Shown here one piece after another: positions 7,964-16,062 of a stretch of 64,000 nt of DNA. Origin of the DNA: Actinoallomurus iriomotensis (GTDB lineage Bacteria; Actinomycetota; Actinomycetes; Streptosporangiales; Streptosporangiaceae). Position numbers and translations under genes: made by a program. Numbering within the stretch: the stretch's first letter is position 1; every line of letters starts with the position of its first letter. The DNA lies in contig NZ_BSTJ01000016.1 of assembly GCF_030269445.1 (NCBI RefSeq), forward strand, positions 62,001-126,000, written 5' to 3'. The notes beneath the pieces were generated by a model. It made no database searches. It worked only from the letters and a program-made list of their open reading frames with translations, and had not been told where the DNA came from.

Positions 7964-9043
7964 ATGATGTCCGTCACCACCAGCGACGCCGAGCCCTCCG
8001 GCTCGGCCGCCGAAGCGTACGTGCGCTTCGAGCACGTGACCAAGCGCTTCCCGGCGAACGGCCGGCGCGGCGCGCCCCTGACCGCCCTGCGCGACGTGAG
8101 CCTCGAGATCGCCCGCGGCGAGGTCTTCGGCGTCATCGGGCACTCCGGCGCCGGCAAGAGCACCCTGGTACGGCTGATCAACGGGCTGGAGACGCCGTCG
8201 GAGGGGCGGGTCCACGTCGGGCCGCACGAGCTCACGGCCCTGTCCGAACGCGAACGCCGCGGCGTACGGCGCGACATCGGCATGATCTTCCAGCAGTTCA
8301 ACCTGTTCCAGTCGCGCACCGTCGCGGGCAACGTCGCGTACCCGCTCAAGGTCGCGGGTGTCGAGCGAGCCGAACGCGACCGCAGGGTGGCGCGGCTGCT
8401 GGACTTCGTGGGGCTGCTCGACCGCGCCCACGACCATCCGGAGCAGTTGTCCGGCGGGCAGAAGCAGCGGGTGGGGATCGCCCGCGCCCTGGCGACGGAG
8501 CCCTCGCTGCTGCTCGCCGACGAGGCCACGAGCGCGCTCGACCCGGAGACGACGGGCGACGTGCTCGCTCTGCTCCGGCGGGTCAACCGTGAGCTGGGCG
8601 TCACGATCGTCATCATCACCCATGAGCTGGACGTCATCCGCGCCATCGCGGACCGGGTGGTGGTGCTGGACGACGGCGAGCTCGTCGAGTCCGGGAGCGT
8701 GTACGAGGTCTTCGCGCATCCGCGCACCGAGGCGGCCGCCCGTTTCGTCGGCACGACGCTGCGCGATCGGCCGTCGGCCGCGACGCTCGCGCGGCTGCGG
8801 CGCACGCACTCCGGCCGTCTCGTCACCGTCCGGGTGCGTGACCGCAGCGGCTTGCAGAGCGCGCTGGCCGGCACGTTCCTGCGCCATGAGGTCGCGGCGG
8901 AGATCGTCTTCGGCGGCATCAGCGAGCTGCAGGACCGGCCGGTCGGGAGCCTCACCTTCGAGCTGACCGGCCCACCGGGCGCCGTGGACGCGTCGCTGGC
9001 GGCACTGCGGGCCGACGGCGTCGAGCTGGTGGAAGAGGACTGA
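7964..9043 (+). CDS. metN: Methionine ABC transporter ATP-binding protein
   Basis: A 359-residue ABC ATPase of the methionine uptake family. Walker A is GHSGAGKST (59-67), the Q-loop IFQQFNLF (~108-115), the signature LSGGQKQR (162-169) and Walker B LLLADE (182-187). The C-terminal ~75 residues form the NIL regulatory domain (~283-357) that senses methionine in MetN proteins. Two ATGs stand side by side and no clear ribosome site is seen; a hairpin lies just upstream. It works with MetQ and MetI; the metI gene follows after one base. Confidence 0.95.
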   Translation: MMSVTTSDAEPSGSAAEAYVRFEHVTKRFPANGRRGAPLTALRDVSLEIARGEVFGVIGHSGAGKSTLVRLINGLETPSEGRVHVGPHELTALSERERRGVRRDIGMIFQQFNLFQSRTVAGNVAYPLKVAGVERAERDRRVARLLDFVGLLDRAHDHPEQLSGGQKQRVGIARALATEPSLLLADEATSALDPETTGDVLALLRRVNRELGVTIVIITHELDVIRAIADRVVVLDDGELVESGSVYEVFAHPRTEAAARFVGTTLRDRPSAATLARLRRTHSGRLVTVRVRDRSGLQSALAGTFLRHEVAAEIVFGGISELQDRPVGSLTFELTGPPGAVDASLAALRADGVELVEED

Positions 9044-9044
9044 G

Positions 9045-9704
9045 ATGCACGAGTTCATCGCCAACCTGCCGGTCTTCCGCGAGGCGATCGGGCAGACCTT
9101 CTACATCGTGCTCATCTCCGTGGTGGCCGGCGGTGTGCTCGGCCTGGCCATCGGCCTCGTCCTGTACGCGACCCGGCCGGGCAACCTGATGGCCAACCGG
9201 CCCGTGTACGTCGTCGCCAACATCCTCGTCAACGTCGTACGGCCGATCCCGTTCGTCATCTTCCTCACCGCGATCCAGCCGCTGATGCTGCACACCATCG
9301 GCACCACGATCGGCACGAACGCGGTCACCTTCGCGCTGTCGCTGTCCGCGGCGTTCGCGGTCAGCCGCATCGTCGAGCAGAACCTGCTGACGGTGAGCCC
9401 CGGCGTGATCGAGGCGGCGCGCGCGGCCGGGGCCCGGCCGGTGAGCATCATCGTCACGGTGCTCATCCCGGAGGCACTCGGCCCGATCGTCCTCGGCTAC
9501 ACGTTCATCTTCGTCGCGGTCGTCGACATGTCCGCCCAGGCCGGGCTGTTCGGCGGCGGCGGCCTCGGCGACTTCGCCATCACGTACGGGTCGCAGCGGT
9601 ACAACTGGCCGATCGTCTACATCACCGTCGCCACGATCATCGTCATCGTCCAGGCGGGCCAGTTCCTGGGCAACCGGCTCGCCCGCCGCGCGCTACGCCG
9701 CTGA
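9045..9704 (+). CDS. metI: Methionine ABC transporter permease
   Basis: A 219-residue membrane protein with about five hydrophobic segments. It shows the permease EAA-like loop (GVIEAARAAGARPVSIIVTV) and the MetI-type end with QAGLFGGGGLGDFAITYG. It forms the channel of the MetQNI importer. The start codon follows the metN stop by one base, so translation is probably coupled. The operon ends here; the next gene is convergent. Confidence 0.94.
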   Translation: MHEFIANLPVFREAIGQTFYIVLISVVAGGVLGLAIGLVLYATRPGNLMANRPVYVVANILVNVVRPIPFVIFLTAIQPLMLHTIGTTIGTNAVTFALSLSAAFAVSRIVEQNLLTVSPGVIEAARAAGARPVSIIVTVLIPEALGPIVLGYTFIFVAVVDMSAQAGLFGGGGLGDFAITYGSQRYNWPIVYITVATIIVIVQAGQFLGNRLARRALRR

Positions 9705-9721
9705 CCCGAGCGGTCCGTGAG

Positions 9722-10633
9722 TCATGTGACGCGGGCGCGGAGGCGCCGGAGCATACGGGCGTCGTCGAAACCCACCTCGCGGGCCGCGGCCTCCATCGTC
9801 GTTCCGTGGTCGATCAGGTGCTGGGCGCGTTCCAGCCGGAGCGTCTGCTGGTACCGCAGGGGCGTCAGCCCGCCCGTGGCGCGGCTGAACAGCCGCGTCA
9901 GGGTGCGTTCGCTGACGCCCGCACGGGCGGCCAGGTACGCCAGCGGCAACGGCTCGGCGAGGCGGTCGTCGATGAGGTCCTGGGTGCGGTGGACGGTGTC
10001 GTCCACGTGCGAGCGATGCCGCAGCATGGCGCTCTCCTGCGGCTCGTGGCCGTTGCGGCGAGCGTAGATGACCATGTCCCTCGCCACCCGGGCGGCGAAC
10101 GCCGGGCCGTGCCGGACGGCCAGCAGGTGCAGCGCCAGGTCGATGCCGCTGGCGATCCCCGCCGAGGTCATCACGCCGTCGTCGGTGGTGAACAGCACGT
10201 CCCGCACCACCGTCGCGCGGGGATACCGGGCCGCCAGCTCGTCCTGGTGCTGATGGTGTGTCGTGCACCGGCGCCCGTCCAGCAGACCGGCCCGGCCCAG
10301 GGCGTCCGCCCCCGCGCAGACACTGGCGACGGTCCCCCCGGCGGCGTGGTGAGCGCGCAGGCGCTCCACGCAGGCCGGGCTCGGCCCCGGTCCCTCGCGC
10401 AGCGTGGCCGCCCGCCAGCCCGGCACCACGATCAGGTCGTCGGCGCCCAGGACAGGCCACCGGACGTCCGCGGTCAGCGGCAGGCCCTGGGCGCTGGGGA
10501 CCTGCTCCCGTTCGGCCACATAGCCGAGCCGGTAAGGCTGCCCGAAGTGCGCCGCCGTATCGAACACCTGGGCCGGGCCCGCCAGGTCGAGCAGGTGGAC
10601 CCCTGGCAGCAGGACGAACACGACATGCCTCAC
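9722..10633 (-). CDS. GlxA-family AraC-type regulator (DJ-1/PfpI plus HTH)
   Basis: A 303-residue regulator with an N-terminal DJ-1/PfpI amidotransferase-like domain (~1-185, with VASVCAGADALGRAG around the nucleophile elbow) and a C-terminal double AraC helix-turn-helix (~215-303, LAYLAARAGVSERTLTRLF). In this family the first domain senses ligand and is usually not catalytic. The GTG start lies 4 bases after the stop of the isochorismatase-like gene; a longer frame upstream is arginine/serine-rich and unlikely. It probably controls its operon partner. Confidence 0.88.
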   Translation of the reverse strand: MRHVVFVLLPGVHLLDLAGPAQVFDTAAHFGQPYRLGYVAEREQVPSAQGLPLTADVRWPVLGADDLIVVPGWRAATLREGPGPSPACVERLRAHHAAGGTVASVCAGADALGRAGLLDGRRCTTHHQHQDELAARYPRATVVRDVLFTTDDGVMTSAGIASGIDLALHLLAVRHGPAFAARVARDMVIYARRNGHEPQESAMLRHRSHVDDTVHRTQDLIDDRLAEPLPLAYLAARAGVSERTLTRLFSRATGGLTPLRYQQTLRLERAQHLIDHGTTMEAAAREVGFDDARMLRRLRARVT

Positions 10634-10637
10634 GCCA

Positions 10638-11168
10638 TCATGCTCCCAGCTCGGCCACCGTGGCGATCCGGGCGAACCGATCGCGCAGCACCGTCTCCGT
10701 ACGCTCGATGATCTCCTGGGCGGTGAGCCCGCCGAGCGGGTTGGTCGTGGTGGCATCGGTGACGAAGACGACCCGGTACCCGAGGTCGCTGCCGACCCGG
10801 GCGGTCGTCTCCACGCACTGCTCGGTGCGGATGCCGCACAGCATCAGCTCCCGGACGCCGGCCTCGGTCAGCAACTGCTGCAGGTTCGTGGTGGTGAAGG
10901 CGTTGTGCGACGTCTTGTGGAGCACCGGCTCGCCGGGCTCAGGCCGCTCCAGCTCCTCCAGCAGCCGCACGTGGCCTTGCGCCGGGTCGAACACGCCCTG
11001 GCTGCCGGGCTCCGTGTGGAGCACCCAGACCACCAGGTCACCGCTCGCGCGGGCGAGACGGACCAGTCGGTTGACCGGCTCCGCGATCTTCGGATCGGCG
11101 ATCCGGGCCCACTCCGAGCGGGCCCGGAAGGACTCTTGGACATCCACCACGACAAGCGCTCGATTCAT
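10638..11168 (-). CDS. Isochorismatase-like cysteine hydrolase
   Basis: A 176-residue hydrolase of the isochorismatase/nicotinamidase superfamily. The triad is D9 (VVVDVQ), K85 (LHKTSHN) and C118 (RTEQCVETT), with a cis-peptide-like segment before the cysteine. The family cleaves amides or enol ethers (nicotinamide, N-carbamoyl compounds, isochorismate); the exact substrate is not visible. It is the first gene of a two-gene operon with a GlxA-type regulator, suggesting control by a small amide or amine (inference). Confidence 0.88.
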   Translation of the reverse strand: MNRALVVVDVQESFRARSEWARIADPKIAEPVNRLVRLARASGDLVVWVLHTEPGSQGVFDPAQGHVRLLEELERPEPGEPVLHKTSHNAFTTTNLQQLLTEAGVRELMLCGIRTEQCVETTARVGSDLGYRVVFVTDATTTNPLGGLTAQEIIERTETVLRDRFARIATVAELGA

Positions 11169-11287
11169 GCTTCCACTCTGACGAGGGGAGGCACTGGAGC
11201 GGCAGGCCCGATCCGGACGTAGGGCGGAACGATCCGGTCAGCGCCGGACGCCGGCACGCCGGAAGAGAGGAGGAACGTTCCGCTAAG

Positions 11288-11416
11288 GTGCGCAGCGGCC
11301 TGTCCGAGATGATCACGGAGGTGACCGTGCGGCGCCCGATGTTCTCTGACGAGCGGATCGAGTGGCCCGGCGGCACCGCGGTCACCGGTACCGGCGCTCC
11401 CCTTCGTGTCGCCTGA
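11288..11416 (+). CDS. Small unknown protein coupled to the large WXG/PGT/DUF1023 gene
   Basis: A 42-residue frame (GTG start) whose TGA shares its last base with the ATG of the giant downstream gene (TGATG), a sign of translational coupling. The sequence (SEMITEVTVRRPMFSDERIE...) resembles no family I know. AGGAGG lies 14 bases before the GTG, rather far; an internal ATG at 11309 is an alternative. A 10-bp palindrome GGAACGTTCC sits between them (11272-11281). It may be a short leader frame that delivers ribosomes to the big gene rather than a functional protein. Confidence 0.4.
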   Translation: MRSGLSEMITEVTVRRPMFSDERIEWPGGTAVTGTGAPLRVA

Positions 11417-14400
11417 TGTCGGGGTTCAGCGTCACACCTGAGATCTGGTTGGGCGCGGGACGAGGCGTCGCCGACGTCTCGGAGGACCTGGCGCACGGAG
11501 TGGACACGTTCTCCCGGGCGATGGCCGGACGGCCCTTCGGGCGGGACGATCTCGGGCGGAGTCTGTACGAGGGCGACCGGCGCTCACCCGGGTTCGTCGG
11601 GTTGCGCGACGACCTGCTGACCGATCTGACCGCCGCCGTGAACCTGCTGCGGGGAATGGGAGCCGGGCTGGTCGACGCCGGCGGCCGCTACGTCGAGGCG
11701 GACGGCGTGATCGTCGATGGGCTGGGCGTCCAGCGGCGCCCGGCGCCGCCGTCGCCCGGCACACCGGTCTCCCTGCGGGAGTACCGGCCGCCGGAGGGGC
11801 CCGAGGACCTGCCGTCGACGGTGCCCGCCCCGGGAGTCGTCCGCGCGGCGAGATGGTTCTTCGAGGCGGTGGGACTCGGCTACGCGTGGCCGGACGGCGA
11901 CCTCGGCGGGATGGCGACGATGCGGGACGCCGCGACGGCGATGGCGGCCGTGGTCGATCGGGCGGCCGTGGACGTCGCCGCGCACGCCGGGCGGGTGACG
12001 GGCAGCGGAGACGGGGCCGCCACGGACGCGTTCGGGTCGGCCGCGCGGGTCGTGCACGGCGAGGACGGCCTCCTGGAGGAGCTGAAGGGCCGCTGCGACC
12101 GGCTCGCCGGGTACTGCCGGACGTCGGCCGGCGCGACCGTCAAGGCGCGGTGGCACTTCGTGGCCTCGGCGACGTTCGTGGTGTCCCTGGTCGCGGCCGC
12201 GAGCGTCCTCGGTCCGCTGTCGGAGACGGTGCTGGCGCCGTTGATCCGGCTGGAGGGCCTGGCCCTGCGGATCATCCTGCTGACGATCCGCGAGGCGGCG
12301 CTCGGCGCCGCGTTCACCGGCGGCCTGGACGTCATCGACCAGCTGTTCCGCATCGGTACGGTCGAACCGGCCGAGCTGGCCCGGGCACTGTGGCAGGGAT
12401 CGATCGCCGGCGGCCTGATGGGCGGCGCGCACGCGAGCCTGCCCGCGCTGCTGCGCCGGGCACCCGCGCTGACCGCCCTGGCCGACGCCGTGGAGTCTCC
12501 GGCGTGGAAGGGCATCGCGCCCCGTTTCGTCGTCGGAGGCGCCGTGGCGACCGTCGCGACGGCGGCCGCCGGACGGGCGAGCGGCGACGGCTGGGGGTGG
12601 AGGCACGCGGCCGAGAACGGGTTCGGCATGGCCTTCGTCGGCGCCGGCGTCGAAGCGGTGCACAGGACGCTCGGCCGGAACCGCGAGGGCGCCGACCTGG
12701 CGGCGGACGCGCCCGCACCCGCGGACAGGATCGGGCCGTACTGGCTGAACAGCCCCGGGAAGAGACGGCAGGACATCAGGCTGGCCATGGCGCTCGGTCC
12801 GGTCGCCGGCGTGCCGGTCGCCGCCGGAGCGGCGGTGAAGTTCCTCGAAGACCGCAAGACGCCGTTCTTCTCGCAGTGGAGAGTCGGCAAGGACGGCGTG
12901 CCGTTCCGCATCCACAAGCTCCGCACGATGAGCAGCTCCAAGAGCACGGACGCCAGCCTGGGTTCCGGCGACCCGCGGGCCACCAGGGTCGGCAAGGTGC
13001 TCCGCAAGTTCACCATCGACGAGCTGCCCCAGCTGGTGAACATCGCCAAGGGGGAGATGTCGCTCGTCGGGCCGCGCCCGCTGCTGGCGGGCGACATCGA
13101 GACCATGGCCCGCGTCCTGGGCCCCGACCGGTTCCGGGAGTGGTACGCGGCCTATACGGGCAGCCGGCCCGGCCTGATCAGCATGTTCGGCAACGAGAGC
13201 GTCCATCTCGCCCCCCAGACCGACGCCTACCTGCTCCGCCGGGCCGAACTGGACATCGAGTACTTCCACAACGCCAGCCCCGAACTCGATCGGAAGATCG
13301 TGAAGGCGACGTTGAACGTCGGCCTGACGTTCGTCGGGCACCGCCCGCCCGCGTCCGAGGCCCACCCCGTACGGGCCGACGCCGATCACGCCCCTCCCCC
13401 GGCGGAGGCGGACCGGCCGGACGGCGCACGGCGGAGCTCCATCCCCGGCGGTCGCGTCTTCGCCGGGCATCCCGAGACGCACGATGACACGTCCGCGCGT
13501 GCGACGCCGGAGAGCGACGCCGTGAGCACACCGCACCACGGCGTCTCCCCGGACGGAGACGTCGTCACCGGCCTGCCCGCCGACGTCAAGAGATGGTGGG
13601 ACGCGCTCACGCCGGATCGGCGGCAGTCGTTCCTCCACGGGCACGCAGCCCGCATCGGCGCCCTGGACGGCATACCCGTCGTCGTCAGGGACCGGGCGAA
13701 CCGCGCGGTCCTCTCCGAGCAGGAGATCCGCCTGGTCGAGGAACGCGACCGCGTCCTGGCCTCGGGGCGGCCGGGCGAGGCCGCGCGGCTACGGGACCTG
13801 GAGGACCGGCTGGGCGGCCTCCGCGCCGTACGGGACCGGCTGGCGATGCAGCCGAGCGTCGACCATCCGCGGCCGTACCTGCTGGCGCTCGACACCGAGG
13901 GCACCGGACGGGTCGTCATCGCGTTCGGGAATCCCGACACCGCCGCGAACGTCGCGACCTATGTTCCGGGCGCGAAGGCGCGGCTCGGCAACGCCGAGGC
14001 GCACATCCGCGTGGCCGACGCGATCGCGCGTTCCGCGTGGCGGGCGGGTTCGTCGTCGACCGCCGTGATCGCCTGGGCCGGTTACCCGGCTCCGCGCACG
14101 CTCGTCAACGCGATGAGCCGCCGGTTCGCGGACGCCGCGGCGCCCCGGCTCCACCGGTTCCAGGACGGCCTGCGCGTCACCCACCAGGGGCCGCGTTCGC
14201 ACCACACGGTGATCGGATACAGCTACGGAAGCGTGGTCATCGGGCATGCCGCGCGGGACGGGGTCCTGAACGCCGACGACGTCGTGTTCACCGCCGCCCC
14301 AGGTGTGGGAGCCGCCCACGCCGGCCGGCTCCACCTGGCCGCCGTGCCCCCGGGCGACACGGGCTACTACGTCCACGCCACGATCGCCCGGTGGGACTTC

Positions 14401-14631
14401 ATCCGGGCCCTCGGCCTCCACGGTCCGCAACCGGCGGGCCGCCGCTTCGGGGCCACGACGTTCCGGTCGGCCCCGGGCACGCGGGGCCCCTGGTACCTCG
14501 GCGGACTGAGCCGGGAGGCACACCGTGAGTACTGGACGAGCGACACTCCCACGCTGGCCCGGATCGGGGAGATCGTCGCCGGCCGGCACCGCGCGGACGC
14601 GAATACTACCGGTGTAGTACGTCTGCGGTAG
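11416..14631 (+). CDS. WXG/CpnT-like, membrane, phosphoglycosyl transferase and DUF1023 hydrolase fusion
   Basis: A 1071-residue multidomain protein. Residues ~1-100 are a helical WXG100-like region. Residues ~130-265 resemble the CpnT-like N-terminal helical domain (YAWPDGDLGGMATMRDAA). Hydrophobic segments follow (~250-305 and ~330-400). Residues ~450-640 form a bacterial sugar transferase (monotopic phosphoglycosyl transferase): re-entrant helix, PFFSQWRVGKDGVPFRIHKL, RATRVGKVLRKFTIDELPQL with the catalytic Asp-Glu pair (D535/E536), and SLVGPRP. After a polar linker comes a DUF1023 alpha/beta-hydrolase (~720-1071) with GYSYGS (S936). WXG plus DUF1023 is a type VII secretion-associated theme; the inserted intact transferase is unusual. 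Function is unknown; secretion or membrane location is inferred. PAP2 phosphatase follows 9 bases later. Confidence 0.85.
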   Translation: MSGFSVTPEIWLGAGRGVADVSEDLAHGVDTFSRAMAGRPFGRDDLGRSLYEGDRRSPGFVGLRDDLLTDLTAAVNLLRGMGAGLVDAGGRYVEADGVIVDGLGVQRRPAPPSPGTPVSLREYRPPEGPEDLPSTVPAPGVVRAARWFFEAVGLGYAWPDGDLGGMATMRDAATAMAAVVDRAAVDVAAHAGRVTGSGDGAATDAFGSAARVVHGEDGLLEELKGRCDRLAGYCRTSAGATVKARWHFVASATFVVSLVAAASVLGPLSETVLAPLIRLEGLALRIILLTIREAALGAAFTGGLDVIDQLFRIGTVEPAELARALWQGSIAGGLMGGAHASLPALLRRAPALTALADAVESPAWKGIAPRFVVGGAVATVATAAAGRASGDGWGWRHAAENGFGMAFVGAGVEAVHRTLGRNREGADLAADAPAPADRIGPYWLNSPGKRRQDIRLAMALGPVAGVPVAAGAAVKFLEDRKTPFFSQWRVGKDGVPFRIHKLRTMSSSKSTDASLGSGDPRATRVGKVLRKFTIDELPQLVNIAKGEMSLVGPRPLLAGDIETMARVLGPDRFREWYAAYTGSRPGLISMFGNESVHLAPQTDAYLLRRAELDIEYFHNASPELDRKIVKATLNVGLTFVGHRPPASEAHPVRADADHAPPPAEADRPDGARRSSIPGGRVFAGHPETHDDTSARATPESDAVSTPHHGVSPDGDVVTGLPADVKRWWDALTPDRRQSFLHGHAARIGALDGIPVVVRDRANRAVLSEQEIRLVEERDRVLASGRPGEAARLRDLEDRLGGLRAVRDRLAMQPSVDHPRPYLLALDTEGTGRVVIAFGNPDTAANVATYVPGAKARLGNAEAHIRVADAIARSAWRAGSSSTAVIAWAGYPAPRTLVNAMSRRFADAAAPRLHRFQDGLRVTHQGPRSHHTVIGYSYGSVVIGHAARDGVLNADDVVFTAAPGVGAAHAGRLHLAAVPPGDTGYYVHATIARWDFIRALGLHGPQPAGRRFGATTFRSAPGTRGPWYLGGLSREAHREYWTSDTPTLARIGEIVAGRHRADANTTGVVRLR

Positions 14632-14634
14632 TGT
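14604..14634 (+). promoter_or_regulatory. TACTAC-GTAGTA operator and -10 box of the PAP2 gene
   Basis: An inverted repeat TACTAC-CGGT-GTAGTA (14604-14619) resembles BlaI/CopY-type operators. It is followed by TAGTGT (14629-14634), a good -10 hexamer exactly 6 bases before the ATG of the PAP2 gene. This predicts a leaderless transcript for the phosphatase. The whole element lies inside the last codons of the preceding gene. No BlaI-type regulator is encoded in the window. Confidence 0.5.
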
Positions 14635-14640
14635 CGAGCG

Positions 14641-15348
14641 ATGCGTACCCGAGCCGCCGACACCGCACCGCCGGTCCGCGCGCCGGCGCTCGCCCGGGCG
14701 GGGACGATCACGGTCGCGGTCGCCGCCGTGCTGCTGGTGGCGCTGTTCACCGCCGTCGTGGTCCGGCACGGCCGGCCGTTCTCCCCCGACCTGTCACTGC
14801 ATCGCTGGAGCGTCGCCCATCGTCCCGGCGCGGCCAGGGCGGCGGCGGCCGCTCTCACCGCCACCGGCGTCGGCGTGGTGCCGTACCTGCTCGCGCTGGT
14901 CGCCGGGGCGCTGACCAGGCGCGGCACGCGCGAGCGGGCGCTGGCCGCCGCCGCGGCGATGCTGACCCTGCTGGTCGTCCAGCTCGCGCGGTTCGGGTTG
15001 GCCACCGCCATCGGCCGCGGACGGCCTCCGGCGGCCGACTGGGCCGTCCACGCCTCCGGGTTCGCCTTTCCCTCCGGTCACACGGTGACCTCGGCGACGG
15101 CGGCCGGGCTGCTCATCTGGGCGCTGTGCCGCCACCACGGCGGCCGGCCCCGAACGGTCGCGGTGTGCCTTCTCGCGTTGTGGGCGGCGGCCGTCGGGCT
15201 CACCCGGATCTATCTCGGGGTGCACTGGCCGACCGACGTGGCCGGTGGATGGCTGCTGACGGTCGTGCTGTTCGGCCTGGCGGCGCTGGTCGTCCCGCGC
15301 CTGCCGGCCGTACGGCCCCGCGACCGGGAGCCCAGGGCCCGTACCTGA
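14641..15348 (+). CDS. PAP2-family membrane phosphatase
   Basis: A 235-residue membrane protein with six likely helices and the three PAP2 acid-phosphatase motifs: GRGRPP (KxxxxxxRP-like), FPSGHT and RIYLGVHWPTDV. These enzymes dephosphorylate lipid phosphates such as undecaprenyl diphosphate or phosphatidate on the outer face of the membrane. Its position behind a phosphoglycosyl transferase, which releases UMP and consumes undecaprenyl phosphate, could be meaningful (inference). Start chosen for the -10 box at leaderless distance; no ribosome site is apparent. Confidence 0.88.
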   Translation: MRTRAADTAPPVRAPALARAGTITVAVAAVLLVALFTAVVVRHGRPFSPDLSLHRWSVAHRPGAARAAAAALTATGVGVVPYLLALVAGALTRRGTRERALAAAAAMLTLLVVQLARFGLATAIGRGRPPAADWAVHASGFAFPSGHTVTSATAAGLLIWALCRHHGGRPRTVAVCLLALWAAAVGLTRIYLGVHWPTDVAGGWLLTVVLFGLAALVVPRLPAVRPRDREPRART

Positions 15349-15363
15349 GCACGCCCCTGCCGC

Positions 15364-16062
15364 TCACCAGGCGACGGTCCGGCCGAGGTAGTCCAGGTAA
15401 CGCAGGCCGGGACGGCCGCGTTGGGCGTCGATGGTCGTGACGAGGCCGGGGATGCTCTCGCCGATGGTGAGGCGGGCGTCCGGGCCGCCGAGTTCGGTCC
15501 TGACCCAGCCGGGCGCCATGAGCAGCAGCGTCCGGCCGTCGTCGCGGTGACGAGCGGCGTAGCCGCGCATGAGCTGGTTGAGGGCGGATTTGCTGGCCCG
15601 GTAGATCTCGAAGCCACCGCGCTCGTTGTTGGCGATGCTGCCCTGGCCGGAGGACATGATCGCGATGGTGCCGTCCGGGCCGACGAGCCCGCCGAGCGTT
15701 TCGATGACCCGCATCGGGCTCAGCGCGTTGGTGACCATCAGGCGGGTGAACTCCTCGGTCGTGACGTCCGCGGTGGTCTCCTCCGGGCGGTTGGTGACGC
15801 CCGCGTTCACGAAGAGCAGGTCGAACGTCCGGGCACCGAGCCGGTCGCGGAGGGCCTGAACCTGTTCGGGCGCGTTGATGTCGACGTGTTCGATCTCCAG
15901 CCGCCCGCCGGCGGTGTCCCGCAGCTCGTGCAGCGCGGTGCGCCCGGTACCGCGGACCGTGGCGACGACGCGCGATCCGCGGTCGACGTACTCCGCGGCG
16001 ATCGCGTGGCCCAGGCCGCGAGAGGCGCCGATCAGGAGCACGGTGGCGTTCTTCGAGCTCAT
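15364..16062 (-). CDS. Short-chain dehydrogenase/reductase
   Basis: A 232-residue SDR oxidoreductase. The cofactor motif is GASRGLG (12-18), the NAG motif is at 86-88, and the active site shows serines at 137/138, Y154 and K158 (YRASK). The fold and length are classical; substrate unknown. Its ATG overlaps the stop of the amidohydrolase gene (ATGA), so the two are co-translated. The operon is divergent from a TetR gene that probably controls it. Confidence 0.9.
   Translation of the reverse strand: MSSKNATVLLIGASRGLGHAIAAEYVDRGSRVVATVRGTGRTALHELRDTAGGRLEIEHVDINAPEQVQALRDRLGARTFDLLFVNAGVTNRPEETTADVTTEEFTRLMVTNALSPMRVIETLGGLVGPDGTIAIMSSGQGSIANNERGGFEIYRASKSALNQLMRGYAARHRDDGRTLLLMAPGWVRTELGGPDARLTIGESIPGLVTTIDAQRGRPGLRYLDYLGRTVAW

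Noticed and set aside
11272-11281. Palindrome GGAACGTTCC as an operator of the fusion operon
   Set aside because: Ten bases only and lying between ribosome site and start; chance occurrence cannot be excluded, so it is noted only with the small upstream frame.
11584-13644. Long open frame antisense to the WXG/transferase/hydrolase gene (and similar ones antisense to the GH16, molybdopterin and TIR genes)
   Set aside because: Composition is Arg/Gly/Asp-rich without motifs, as expected from the complement of high-GC codons; the sense strand encodes clear domains.
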